Assembly: GCF_026626635.1 (NCBI RefSeq)
Contig: NZ_JAPNKA010000001.1
Coordinates: 6,324,001-6,388,000 of the forward strand
DNA: 64,000 nucleotides
Direction of reading: 5' to 3'
Source of the DNA: Archangium lansingense
GTDB lineage: Bacteria; Myxococcota; Myxococcia; Myxococcales; Myxococcaceae
A model generated the notes under the pieces. That model made no database searches and was not told where the DNA came from. It saw only the letters and a list, made by a program, of their open reading frames with translations. This document shows, one piece after another, positions 21,901 through 26,971 of this stretch; position 1 is the first letter of the stretch; the number at the start of each line of letters is the position of its first letter. A program made the translations under genes and the position numbers.

Positions 21901-24900
21901 GGAGCTGCGGCGCGAGCTGGTGGAGGGGAAGGTGACGGTGGTGACGTTGCCGCCCTCGGTGCTGGCGCTGCTGCCGGACGAGGAGCTGGAGCACCTGCGG
22001 GTGGTGAAGTCCGTAGGCGAGGCGTGTCGGCCGGAGCTGGTGGATCGGTGGGCCCCGGGGCGGCGCTTCGTCAACGGGTATGGCCCCACGGAGGTGACGG
22101 TGTGCGCCACGTGGGAGGAGTGCGCGGTGGGCGGAGGCCGGCCGGGCATTGGCGGGCCGCTGGGCAACGTGCGCGCCTACGTGCTGGATGGGGGGATGAG
22201 GCCGGTGCCACCGGGCGTGGCGGGAGAGCTGTACGTGGGAGGCCCGGGACTGGCGCGGGGCTACGTGGGGAGGCCGGAGCTGACGGCGGAGCGCTTCGTT
22301 CCGGATGCCCTCGGTGGCGAGCCGGGAGCGCGGCTCTACCGCACGGGAGATCTGGTGAGGTGGAGGGCGGACGGGCGGCTGGACTTCCTGGGCCGCGTGG
22401 ACGCGCAGGTGAAGGTGAACGGCGTCCGGATCGAGCCGGGAGAGGTGGAGGCGGCGCTGCGGGAGTTGGCCGGAGCGAAGCAGGCGCACGTGAAGGCGTG
22501 GAAGGGCCTCTCGGGCGAGTCGCGGCTCGTGGCGTATGTGGTGCCGGGAGAGGCCACGCCGCGCGAGGAGCGGGAAGTCCGCGCGCTGCTGCGCCAGCGG
22601 CTGGCGGAGGTCATGGTGCCCTCGGCCCTTGTCTGGCTGGAGGCCCTGCCCCTCACCTCCAGCGGGAAGGTGGATGGGCGAGCGCTGCCCGCTCCGGAGG
22701 AGGTCCGCTCGGAGGGTAGGCCTTGTGTCGCGCCGAGGAATGAGCTGGAGCGCACGCTGGTGCGCATCTGGGAGGAGTTGCTCGGGGTGGAGCCGGTGGG
22801 CGTGACGGACAGCTTCTTCGACCTGGGCGGGCACTCGCTGCTGGCCACGCAGCTCGTGTCGCAGGTGCGCAAGGAGCTCGGGGTGGAGGTGCCGCTGCAG
22901 GCCGTCTTCGATGCACCGATACTCGAGGCACTGGCCGCGCACATCACCTCGGTGGGTGGGGTGGCGGCAGTGGTGGCGCCTCCCCTGGTCCGGGCGGTGG
23001 ACACGGACGGGCCGCCGCCGCTCAGCTTCGCCCAGCAGCGGCTGTGGTTCCTGGAGCAGCTCCAGCCGGGGAACACGGCGTACAACATCCCCGTCGCGTT
23101 GCGGCTGGAGGGCCCGCTCGACACGGTGGCGTTGGAGCGCGCGCTGGAGGAGGTGGTGCGCCGGCACGAGGTGCTCCAGGCCTTCTTCCAGAGCCGTGAG
23201 GGCGAGCCGGTGCTGTGCTTCTCCGGGCCCTTGAGGTTGCCGCTGGCGCCGGTGGACCTGTCGGCACTGGACGTCGGGACGCGGAACGAGACGGTGGAGC
23301 GGCTCGCCTCCGAGGAGTCGTCCCGGCCCTTCGAGCTGTCGCAGGGGCCGCTGTTGCGAGCGACGCTGTTGCGGCTGGGAGAGCGGGAGCACGTGCTGCT
23401 GCTGACGGTGCATCACATCGTCTTCGACGGCTGGTCTGCGGGCATTCTCTTCCGGGAGCTGGCGGCGCTGTACGACGCCTTCACGCGAGGGCAGCCGAGC
23501 CCGTTGCCGGAGCTGCCGCTGCGGTACACGGACCATGCGCGCTGGCAGCGGGAGTGGCTGAAGGGAGAGGTGCTGGAGGAGCAGCTCGCGTACTGGAGGC
23601 GGCGGCTCGCGGGCAGTCCGTCCTTGTTGCGGCTGCCCCTGGACATGCCGCGCGCCCCAGCCCGGACGCAGAGGGCGGGCCGGGTGCCGGTGGAGCTGTC
23701 GCTCGAGCTGAGCGAGGCGCTGGAGGCCTTGGCGCAACGCGAGGGATGCAGCCTGTTCATGGTGCTGCTGGCGGGCTTCCAGGCGGTGCTGGCGCGCTGG
23801 AGCGGGCAGGAGGACGTGGTGGTGGGGACGCCGGTGGCGGGGCGCACGCGGGCGGAGGTGGAGGGGCTGATCGGCCTGTTCGTCAACACGCTGGTGCTGC
23901 GCACGGATGTGAGCGGAGCGCCGACGTTCCGGGAGCTGCTGGGACGGGTGCGCGAGGTGGCGCTGGGGGCGTATGCGCACCAGGACGTGCCCTTCGAGAA
24001 GCTGGTGGAGGAGCTGAAGCCGGAGCGAGAGCTGCGGCACTCGCCCCTCTTCCAGGTGATGCTCGTGCTCCAGAACACGCCGGGCCACGAGGTCGCCCTG
24101 CGGGAGCTGAAGCTGTCACCGGTGGAGCGGGAGGGCCCGGCGGCGAAGCTCGAGCTGACGCTGGGCTTCGCGCGGATGCCGGAGGGGCTGCGGGGCGCGT
24201 TCTCCTACAACGCCTCGCTCTTCGAGCCGGAGACGATAGAGCGTCTGACGAGGCACCTGGAGACGCTGCTGACGGCGGTGGCGCGGGAGCCGGAGCGGCG
24301 GGTGACGGAGGTGGAGTTGCTGGTGGGGGAGGAGCGGTCCCGGGTGCTGGAGGAGTGGAGCCAGGGGCCGCGGGTGGAGGGGGCGGAGGAGGGACTGGGC
24401 CGGGTGCTGGAGCACCGGGCGAGGGTGACGCCAGAGGCACTGGCGGTGGAGGGCAGCGGGCAGAGGCTGAGCTACCGGGAGCTGGAGGCGAGGGCGAGGA
24501 GTCTGGCGCACCGGCTGAGGCGAGAGGGGGTGGGGCCGGAGGTTCGCGTCGGCGTGCTGCTGGAGAAGAGCGTGGAGGCGGTGGTGGCCTTCTGGGGCAT
24601 CCAGAAGGCGGGCGGCGTATACGTGCCGCTGGAGGCGGTGCTGCCCGCGGAGCGTCTGGAGTGGATGGCGCGGGACGCGGGCGTGCGCGCGGTGGTGACG
24701 AGGCGCGGGTTGGAGGACAGGTGCCGACCGCCGGAAGGCACCTCGGTGGTGGTGTTGGAGGCGGTGGGCGAGGACGTGGGCCCGCTGGAGAGCGGCGTGC
24801 GGGCCAGCAACGCGGCCTATGTCCTCTATACCTCCGGCAGCACGGGGCGGCCCAAGGGCGTGGTGGTGACGCATGAGGGCGCGTGCGATCTCGTCCGGGG

Positions 24901-26971
24901 GAAGGCGGGGGCGTTCGGAGTGGAGGCGGAGAGCCGGGTGATGCAGTTCTCGTCGCTGGGCTTCGACGTGTCCCTGTGGGACTACCTGCTGGCGGTGGCG
25001 GTGGGCGGGACGCTGTACGTGCCCGCGGGAGGCAGGGTGCCGCTGGGGGAGGAGCTGAGGCGCGAGCTGGTGGAGGGGAAGGTGACGGTGCTGGCGCTAC
25101 CGCCCTCGGTGCTGGCGCTGCTGCCGGACGAGGGGCTGGAGCACCTGCGGGTGGTGATGGTCGCGGGCGAGGCGTGCCCTCCGGAGCTGGTGGAGCGGTG
25201 GGGCAGGGGTCGTCGTTTCGTCAACGGGTATGGCCCCACGGAGGTGTCGGTGCTCGCCACGTGGGAGGAGTGCGTCCTGGGTGAGAGCCGTCCGCCGATT
25301 GGAAAGCCGCTGGCCAACACGCAGGCCTACGTGCTGGACGGGGCGATGAGGCCGGTGCCACCGGGCGTGGCGGGGGAGCTGTACCTGGGCGGGCCGGGGC
25401 TGGCGCGGGGCTACATGGGGAGGCCCGAGCTGACGGCGGAGCGCTTCGTGCCGAACCCCTTCGGTAGCGAGCCGGGAGCGCGGCTGTACCGCACGGGAGA
25501 CGTGGTGAGGTGGAGGGCGGACGGGCGGCTGGACTTCCTGGGCCGCGTGGACGCGCAGGTGAAGGTGAACGGCGTCCGAGTGGAGCCGGGAGAGGTGGAG
25601 GCGGCGCTACGGGAGCTGGCCGGAGCGAAGCAGGCGCACGTGAGGGCCTGGAAGAGCCCCTCGGGCGAGACGCGGCTCGTGGCGTACCTGGTGCCGGGAG
25701 AGGCCACGCCGCGCGAGGAGCGAGAAGTCCGTGCGAGGCTGCGCCAGCGGTTGGCGGAGGCGATGGTGCCCTCGGCCTTCGTCTACCTGGAAGCGCTGCC
25801 CCTCACCTCCAGCGGGAAGGTGGATGGGCGAGCCCTGCCCGCGCCCGGGGAGTCGCGCCGGGAGGGCCGGACCACCCTGTCGCCGAGGGATGAGCTGGAG
25901 CGGGAGTTGGTGCAGGTCTGGGAGGAGGTGCTCGGAGTGCGGCCCGTGGGAGTGACGGACAGCTTCTTCGAGCTGGGTGGACAGTCTCTGCTGGCGGTGC
26001 GACTGGTGGCCCGGCTGCGGGAGCGGCTGGGACGCACCGTGCCGTTGGCGGCGCTCTTCGAGGGACCCACCGTCGAGGCGCTCGCGGCCCGGCTGCGCGC
26101 GGGCACTCCCGCCTCCGTTCAGGGCAACCGCGTCACGTTGCAGCCCGAGGGCAGGAACACGCCGACCTTCTGGGTGCACCCGGTGGGGGGCAACATCCTG
26201 TGCTACGCGGAGCTGGCGCGGCACCTGGGCACCGGACGTCCCTTCCATGCGCTACAGGCCACGGGGCTGGACGGGAGCGAGGCCCCGCTCACGCGCGTGG
26301 AGGACATGGCCCGCCGGTACGTGGAGCAGGTGCGTGCCGTGCAGCCCGAGGGGCCGTACCTCCTCGGAGGCTGGTCGCTGGGCGGGGCGGTGGCCTACGA
26401 GATGGCGAGGGAGCTGCGGCGCCAGGGGCAGGAGGTGGCCCTGTTGGTGTTGCTGGACAGCTTCGCCCCCGCCGGGCAGTCCACGCAGGAGCCAGACTCC
26501 ACCACGCTGCTTGCGGGCTTCGCGGCGGATCTGGCTCGGAGCGCCGGACGAGAGCTGTCCCTCGCGCCCGAGTCCCTCGCGGGCCTGCCCCACGACGAGC
26601 AGCTCCGAGCCCTCTGGACGCAGGCGCGCGAGGCTGGGCTGTTGCCTCCCGGGATGGGCCTGGAGGAGCTGCGCGTGCTGCTAGAGGTGGCCCGGGCGAA
26701 CCTGCGCGCCGTGGCCCAGTACAATCCCGAGCCCTACGAGGGGCGGGTGGTGCTGCTCCGGGCGCGGGACGCGCGGCGGGGCGTCGAGGTAGAGCCCACG
26801 CATGGCTGGGGGCGGCTCACCGCCTCTGGGATCTCGGTCGAGGAGGTCTCGGGTGACCACCACGGAGTCCTCCGGGCGCCGCACGTGCACGCGCTGGCGG
26901 AGCGGCTCGCTCGCTTGCTGGCGGAGGCGGAGCGAGCGGAGTCAGGGCGCGGGGAGCGTGGCACGGGTTGA
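6983..26971 (+). CDS. Giant terminal NRPS, six modules plus thioesterase
   Basis: A 6,662-residue NRPS starting on the ATGA overlap with the upstream NRPS and ending with a thioesterase, so it completes the chain. Domain order by nucleotide: C 7000-8340, A 8380-9935, PCP 9945-10160, E 10195-11560; C 11640-12970, A 13010-14560, PCP 14570-14800; C 14950-16280, A 16330-17890, PCP 17910-18140; C 18205-19500, PCP 19590-19810; C 19870-21190, A 21235-22700, PCP 22735-22960; C 23020-24330, A 24390-25850, PCP 25880-26100; TE 26140-26930. The first C starts LYPLSPLQQGMLFH, the style of D-accepting C domains, matching the E at the end of the previous subunit. Two architectural oddities are visible: the second module has lost its E domain, and the fourth has no A domain. 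The 3' end overlaps the convergent amidase gene by 30 bases. Confidence 0.97.
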   Translation: MSDNIENLYPLSPLQQGMLFHVLQEQGVGLYFNQLSCELRGALNLPAFTEAWRRAVAAFSILRTAIVWEDVDEPLQVVLTEVELPLEQEDWRGTPAEEQEARFTAWLEEDRRRGVDLGTPPLLRLSLLRTGDSAYRFVFSHHHILLDGWSVPLLIKQVFVLYESLVRGLTPRVEQARPYGDYIEWIQERGLEESERFWRRSLAGFSEPTELGRGFPPAEGWPTSGRTTRRIHLSASTTEALNALARQQGLTLNTVVQGAWALLLGHYGRTKDVVFGTTVSGRPPELPGVEGMVGLFINTLPVRVRLPSDEPLIQWLKGLQAWLLEMRQHEHSPLVKVQRWSEVPSGTPLFESLVVFENYPVDAALTASLPSLEVRDVRAAEEDHHPLTLVAVPGRELRLDLSHECARFDADHVDGMLGQLRLLLEAMASRPEQRLRELSPVDAAARQRLLQEWSTAGGPSTEPAVLHHLFEEQVARTPEAEALVFGSERLTYAELDARANQLAHHLRGLGVKAESRVVLCLERSLDLIVSMLGVLKAGAAYVPVDPAWPAARLQSLLEDSGAVAVLVQSRTSAWLEGRDVPRVVFDAQADLEALSLAPRTAPEVRVHPEQLAYIIYTSGSTGRPKGVLVEHRNVCNTVRVSRWAWAVGPGKRVLQFASASFDASVSEIYGALLDGAALVVASREAIQPGPDLVRLLREQRITSAMLTPSVLEVTPAESLPLLETVMAAGEACNPGLTKRWGTGRRFINVYGPTEITICATLADCVPGAPVTPLGPPIGGARLYVLDAELRPVAQGVRGELYVGGAGVSRGYLGRPELTAERYLPEPFSGEPGARMYRTGDVVRWMPDGQLEFFGRADEQVKVRGFRIELGEIEAALRAEPSVSETVVVLRKGAQGEAKLVAYVVPTSPTSPTSPTSPLPLGEGRGEGATAPRLDLSTLRASLRQRLPEYMVPAVFVLLDALPLNTSGKVDRRALPAPEQVREVPGSYEPPRTPAERALAEVWAQVLGHEQVGIHDDFFELGGDSILAIQIISRAAQAGLHISAKQLFSHRTIAQLAAVAGSAPGVVAEQSLVTGPVVPTPIQRWFFEQERVSPHHYNQALLFALREPWDVALLEQALHHLSQHHDALRLRFSRSDEGWSQEHGGSEGRFPLERVNLSALEPGARRAALEAHAARTQASLGLDQGPLARAVLYDLGAGEPRRLLLIIHHLVVDGVSWRVLLTDLITAGAQLRAGGPVQLPPKTTSFQQWAERLESYAQTPALREDAGYWLGLPWERASRLPVELPGGEDTEGAARLVQVELDAEETRVLLQEVPRVWRARVEEVLLAALVESFRRWTGASCLQVDLEGHGREDVLDSVDLSRTVGWFTSLYPVLLEAGEGQTPESGLRAVKESLRRIPRRGLGFGVLRYLSKDEALAARLRSLSASEVSFNYLGQLDHVLPPESPLALTSESVGPTQDPRAHRSHRIGVNALVSGGRLQISWAYGEHLYRKETLESLARGFLDAVRALLRRCTSEDAASLLTPSDFPLAPLGQKQLDALVERVARGSARGRRNLEDLYPLSPLQQGMLFHVLREQGGGMYFNQLVCELRGALDLSAFARAWRQVVDAHPILRTAIVWEGVDEPLQVVLREAELPIVQEDWREVPAPEQEARFSTWLEADRRRSFDLSSPPLSRLALLRTGGAVYRFVFSHHHLLLDGWSVPIVIRQVFTLYEQLSQGKAPRMEQTRPYGDYIGWLQVRNLEESERFWRHSLAGFSEPTDLGRGTASQDVPGVSRATRQIHLSAATTEALNTFARQQGLTLNTVLQGAWALLLGHYAGTRDVVFGTTVSGRPPELPGVEGMVGLFINTLPVRVRLTRDEPLVPWLQRLQAWLLEMRQHEHSPLVKVQRWSEVPAGTPLFESLVIFENYPVDAALTASLPSLEVRDVRSLESDHHPLTLISSPARELPLHLAYDATRFDAEHIGRVLGQLRHLLESMVARPEQRLGELSPVDASERQRLLREWSGVGVAPAEDALLHRLFEKQAAASPEAEALVFGAELLTYAELDARANQLAHHLRGLGVRAESRVVLSLERSAELIIAMLGVLKAGGVYVPVDSAWPAVRLQSLLEDCGASVVIAQERTAAWLEGQDVRRVLLDARAEREALAREPWTSPGVEVSPEQLAYVIYTSGSTGKPKGVLVEHRGACNTVLWTCRSWWAAGPGKRVLQFASASFDISVFDIFGAFNAGAVLVMAPREALMPGAELLRVLREERVAAAAFTPSVLEATPVEELPALESIIVVGEACSPRLPRRWGVGRRFVNGYGPTEVSIYATFADCSPDANQVSIGRPFPGVRTYVLDSHLQPVAVGVRGELYLGGVGVARGYLGRPELTSERFIPDPFCDEPGARMYRTGDVVRWMPDGQLDFLGRVDDQVKLRGFRIELGEIEAALCAEPSVSEAVVVLRKRAGGEPWLVAYVVPASPISPLPPGEGRGEGATVPGLNLAKLRTFLGQRLPEYMVPSVFVPLEALPRTTSGKVDRKALPAPEQARETPATYEPPRTPEERALADAWAQVLGHERVGLHDDFFELGGDSILAIRIISRAAQAGVHITAKQLFSQPTIARLAAVAGSASERAAESVARARALEGRERFTPSDFPLVKLGQQELDALVERVARGDARRRRNIEDVYPLSPLQKGLLFHVLHASSADMYLNQLSWELEGPLDVTAVARAWQETVARHASLRTGFLWEGLEEPLQVVMRDAQLPIRSEDWREVLPSEFEARFAAWIAADRRQGFELERAPLLRLALLRVGERAWRLVLSYSHLVLDGWSMPLMLREVFARYGALVLGGARDWPEAPAYRDFIAWLQRQELGAAKEFWRESLAGFTSPTQVGVDRGPISGGVPVRRERRVRLTPEQAAALQELSRQQKVTLSTCLLGAWALLLRHHGGEDDVVFGNTVSGRPATLPGVEETIGMFINTLPVRARVARGKPVGEWLRELQSWLLEMRQHDYSPLVEVRRWSEVPIGTPLFESLVVVENLRVDGALEGELGKGTGLEIRDLRSFELDSFPLVLIADPHQGLGLHLFHDERRIDGADAQRLLEHFQRLLEVMAESAERPVEALSPLSDEERQRVLREWNATAVAREGRTGLAALLEAQVARTPDVPAVVMGPVWLTFRELDARANQVAHRLRRMGVGPDVRVGLCLERSLELVVGLWGILKAGGAYVPLDPGYPPERLRYMLEDSGAGVVVTAGEAAEGLVGPGQRLLRLDAEAESLRGEPEMPVPGGAGPEHLAYAIYTSGSTGRPKAVMVRQGAVANLVEALHSAVYAALEPGQRVSVNGSVSFDTSVKQLFQLLRGHTLDMTPELVRFDGEALRGYLERQRVEVLDCAPSQLQLLVETGWLEEATRPVIVLVGGEAISETLWRRLAASRAVRAFNVYGPTECTVDATVCPITLEHGRPVLGGPIENVRLYVLDRIGQPVGVGVSGELYIGGAGLARGYLGRPDATAERFVPDAFGGEPGARLYRTGDRARWLANGTVEFLGRVDFQVKLRGHRIELGEVEAALREQPSVREAVAAVREYGPGDQRLVAYVVPTSPPTFPPTSPLPPGEGRGEGIASPGLNLSDLRARLRQRLPEPMVPAVIVELPAFPLTPSGKVDRKALPLPGTTGGNKGFIAPRTDTEQRLAELWSRTLGVERVGVTDSFFELGGHSLLATQLVSRVRGTFGVELPLRAVFEEPTLEGLARAVEQAPRLATGAAAPPPLVARSRGEPSLSFAQQRLWFLERLQPGSVAYNIPYAVRLTGALELQALQRGIEAIVERHQVLRTTFGEEEGWPVARIVERMRMPLEQVELSGLPEAEREAEVLRLAMRDARTPFVLAEGPLLRTTLLRLGESEHVLLLTMHHIITDGWSTGIFVRELAALYRAFTRGEPDPLARLPLQYADYAAWQREWLKGEVLDTQLAYWRRKLAGSPPVLTLPLDKPRPEVPEFRAGTRAFSLPAERVESLRELGRREGSSLFMVLLGSFQALLAHWSGQEDVVVGTPVAGRTRADVEGLIGFFVNTLVLRTQVGGAPTFRELLARVREGALEAYAHQDVPFEKLVEELKPVRDPRYTPLFQVLFSLQNVPRARLELPGLTLTGLDTDKGGSKFDLSLSLEEWEGGVRGLFSYNACLFDEGTAARWMMELEALLGAVAMEPDQPLPRLLGESTGARPVPPPALLPAHPARLGYVEPEGPVALALARIWRELLRVERVAMHDDFFDLGGHSLLATQLVSRVRKELGVEVPLRALFDAPTLGALAAHITAVGGAVAAAVTPLVRAVDTDGPPPLSFAQQRLWFVEQLQSESTAYNIPYALRLEGRLEREALERALEEVVRRHEVLQASFQSREGEPVLRFSGPSRLPLTPVDLSGMDAEQRRGAVEFFVSEESSRPFELSRGPLLRATLLRLGEQEHVLLLTVHHIVFDGWSAGILFRELAALYDAFTRGQPSPLPELPLRYADYARWQRGWLKGEVLEKQLAYWRQRLADSPPVLDLPLDKPRPAQRSPRAGRVPVVLAREPSEALEALAREEGSSLFMVLLAGYQALLARWSGQEDIVVGSPVAGRTRAEVEGLIGLFVNTLVLRTDVSGAPTFRELLGRVREVALGAYAHQDVPFEKLVEELRPDRESRHSPLFQVLFVMENLPAREVALPELKLSPVEHEGVEAKLDLTLGFARTPEGLRGTFLYDAALFEPETIERLARHLETLLMAVARAPDVRVGAVELLVGEERARVLKEWSRGPRVEGAEEGLGRVLDRQAAVTPEALAVEGSGQRLSYRELEVRARSLAHRLRREGVGPEVRVGVLLEKSVEAVVAFWGIQKAGGVYVPLEAVLPAERLEWMARDASVRAVVTLRGLEARCRLPEAVSVVRLEELEESAGALEAGVQPGNACYILYTSGSTGRPKGVMVTHEGACDLVSGKVRAFGVGAESRVMQLASLGFDASIWEFLLPVSVGGALYVPAGGRVPLGEELRRELVEGKVTVVTLPPSVLALLPDEELEHLRVVKSVGEACRPELVDRWAPGRRFVNGYGPTEVTVCATWEECAVGGGRPGIGGPLGNVRAYVLDGGMRPVPPGVAGELYVGGPGLARGYVGRPELTAERFVPDALGGEPGARLYRTGDLVRWRADGRLDFLGRVDAQVKVNGVRIEPGEVEAALRELAGAKQAHVKAWKGLSGESRLVAYVVPGEATPREEREVRALLRQRLAEVMVPSALVWLEALPLTSSGKVDGRALPAPEEVRSEGRPCVAPRNELERTLVRIWEELLGVEPVGVTDSFFDLGGHSLLATQLVSQVRKELGVEVPLQAVFDAPILEALAAHITSVGGVAAVVAPPLVRAVDTDGPPPLSFAQQRLWFLEQLQPGNTAYNIPVALRLEGPLDTVALERALEEVVRRHEVLQAFFQSREGEPVLCFSGPLRLPLAPVDLSALDVGTRNETVERLASEESSRPFELSQGPLLRATLLRLGEREHVLLLTVHHIVFDGWSAGILFRELAALYDAFTRGQPSPLPELPLRYTDHARWQREWLKGEVLEEQLAYWRRRLAGSPSLLRLPLDMPRAPARTQRAGRVPVELSLELSEALEALAQREGCSLFMVLLAGFQAVLARWSGQEDVVVGTPVAGRTRAEVEGLIGLFVNTLVLRTDVSGAPTFRELLGRVREVALGAYAHQDVPFEKLVEELKPERELRHSPLFQVMLVLQNTPGHEVALRELKLSPVEREGPAAKLELTLGFARMPEGLRGAFSYNASLFEPETIERLTRHLETLLTAVAREPERRVTEVELLVGEERSRVLEEWSQGPRVEGAEEGLGRVLEHRARVTPEALAVEGSGQRLSYRELEARARSLAHRLRREGVGPEVRVGVLLEKSVEAVVAFWGIQKAGGVYVPLEAVLPAERLEWMARDAGVRAVVTRRGLEDRCRPPEGTSVVVLEAVGEDVGPLESGVRASNAAYVLYTSGSTGRPKGVVVTHEGACDLVRGKAGAFGVEAESRVMQFSSLGFDVSLWDYLLAVAVGGTLYVPAGGRVPLGEELRRELVEGKVTVLALPPSVLALLPDEGLEHLRVVMVAGEACPPELVERWGRGRRFVNGYGPTEVSVLATWEECVLGESRPPIGKPLANTQAYVLDGAMRPVPPGVAGELYLGGPGLARGYMGRPELTAERFVPNPFGSEPGARLYRTGDVVRWRADGRLDFLGRVDAQVKVNGVRVEPGEVEAALRELAGAKQAHVRAWKSPSGETRLVAYLVPGEATPREEREVRARLRQRLAEAMVPSAFVYLEALPLTSSGKVDGRALPAPGESRREGRTTLSPRDELERELVQVWEEVLGVRPVGVTDSFFELGGQSLLAVRLVARLRERLGRTVPLAALFEGPTVEALAARLRAGTPASVQGNRVTLQPEGRNTPTFWVHPVGGNILCYAELARHLGTGRPFHALQATGLDGSEAPLTRVEDMARRYVEQVRAVQPEGPYLLGGWSLGGAVAYEMARELRRQGQEVALLVLLDSFAPAGQSTQEPDSTTLLAGFAADLARSAGRELSLAPESLAGLPHDEQLRALWTQAREAGLLPPGMGLEELRVLLEVARANLRAVAQYNPEPYEGRVVLLRARDARRGVEVEPTHGWGRLTASGISVEEVSGDHHGVLRAPHVHALAERLARLLAEAERAESGRGERGTG
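7000..11560 (+). other. NRPS module C-A-PCP-E (second D-residue module)
   Basis: The C domain has HHHILLDGWS near 7401, A has TSGSTGRPKG at 8831, PCP has LGGDS at 10039, and E has HHLVVDGVSW near 10601 and RTVGWFTSLYP. My pocket reading is D-A-S-L-M-A-V-I-C, which I cannot assign with confidence. Between A8 and A10 it carries the tandem TSP repeat and a palindromic element. Confidence 0.85.
9695..9763 (+). repeat. Four 9-bp tandem repeats plus in-frame palindromic element, copy 1
   Basis: Positions 9695-9730 are four perfect copies of CCCACTTCC, read as a TSP-repeat. They run into a 35-bp palindromic element at 9729-9763 (CCCCTCTCCC, spacer, GGGAGAGGG, then GGGGTGAGGGT). The element is translated as SPLPLGEGRGEG inside the A domain between A8 and A10. 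Confidence 0.9.
11640..14945 (+). other. NRPS module C-A-PCP with relic epimerase linker
   Basis: The C domain is very similar to the preceding C (same YPLSPLQQGMLFH opening). A has TSGSTGKPKG at 13471, and PCP has LGGDSI at about 14666, the variant typical of carriers that precede epimerases. No E domain follows. Yet the linker that normally ends E domains (FTPSDFPLVKLGQQELDAL) is present and runs straight into the next C. Pocket reading D-I-F-F-I-V-G-I-Y; substrate not recognised. Confidence 0.85.
14355..14389 (+). repeat. In-frame palindromic element, copy 2
   Basis: A 35-bp copy with the C6/G3 centre, read as SPLPPGEGRGEG. It lies at the same place between A8 and A10 as copies 1 and 3. 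The flank after it (PGLNL-type sequence) is also shared. Confidence 0.9.
14950..18140 (+). other. NRPS module C-A-PCP, possibly Glu/Gln-type
   Basis: C opens VYPLSPLQKGLLFH, like C domains that follow epimerases. Its active-site motif reads SHLVLDG: the second, catalytic His is kept and the first His is Ser. A has TSGSTGRPKA near 16786 and PCP has LGGHS at 18011. My pocket reading D-T-K-C-L-G-V-V-D resembles the D-A-[KQ]-D-L-G-V-V-D codes of Glu- and Gln-activating domains. This is a hand alignment and only suggestive. Confidence 0.8.
17703..17737 (+). repeat. In-frame palindromic element, copy 3
   Basis: A 35-bp copy preceded by imperfect CCCACTTCC-like repeats and read as SPLPPGEGRGEG. The A domain that hosts it is otherwise quite different from those with copies 1 and 2. 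Confidence 0.9.
18205..19810 (+). other. NRPS module C-PCP lacking an adenylation domain
   Basis: An LCL-like C domain (SLSFAQQRLWFLERLQ, HHIITDGWS near 18600) is followed after a short Pro/Ala-rich linker by a carrier protein (LGGHSLLATQLVS at about 19675). The next C domain then begins at once (LSFAQQRLWFVEQ). No A-domain motif occurs between C and PCP. Such a module must be loaded in trans, be skipped, or pass the chain on unchanged. Confidence 0.88.
19870..22960 (+). other. NRPS module C-A-PCP
   Basis: C has HHIVFDGWSAG near 20261, A has TSGSTGRPKG at 21679, and PCP has LGGHS at 22823. Pocket reading D-A-W-T-K-V-G-V-C begins like aromatic codes but is not a clean match. Long stretches are nearly identical to the next module, which indicates a recent module duplication. 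Confidence 0.85.
23020..26930 (+). other. Terminal NRPS module C-A-PCP-TE
   Basis: C has HHIVFDGWSAG near 23411, A has TSGSTGRPKG, PCP has the variant LGGQS at about 25972, and the type I thioesterase has GWSLGG (catalytic Ser) and a C-terminal GDHHGVL His motif. Pocket reading D-V-W-A-M-A-G-V-L; substrate not recognised. The thioesterase should release the peptide by hydrolysis or cyclisation. Confidence 0.85.
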
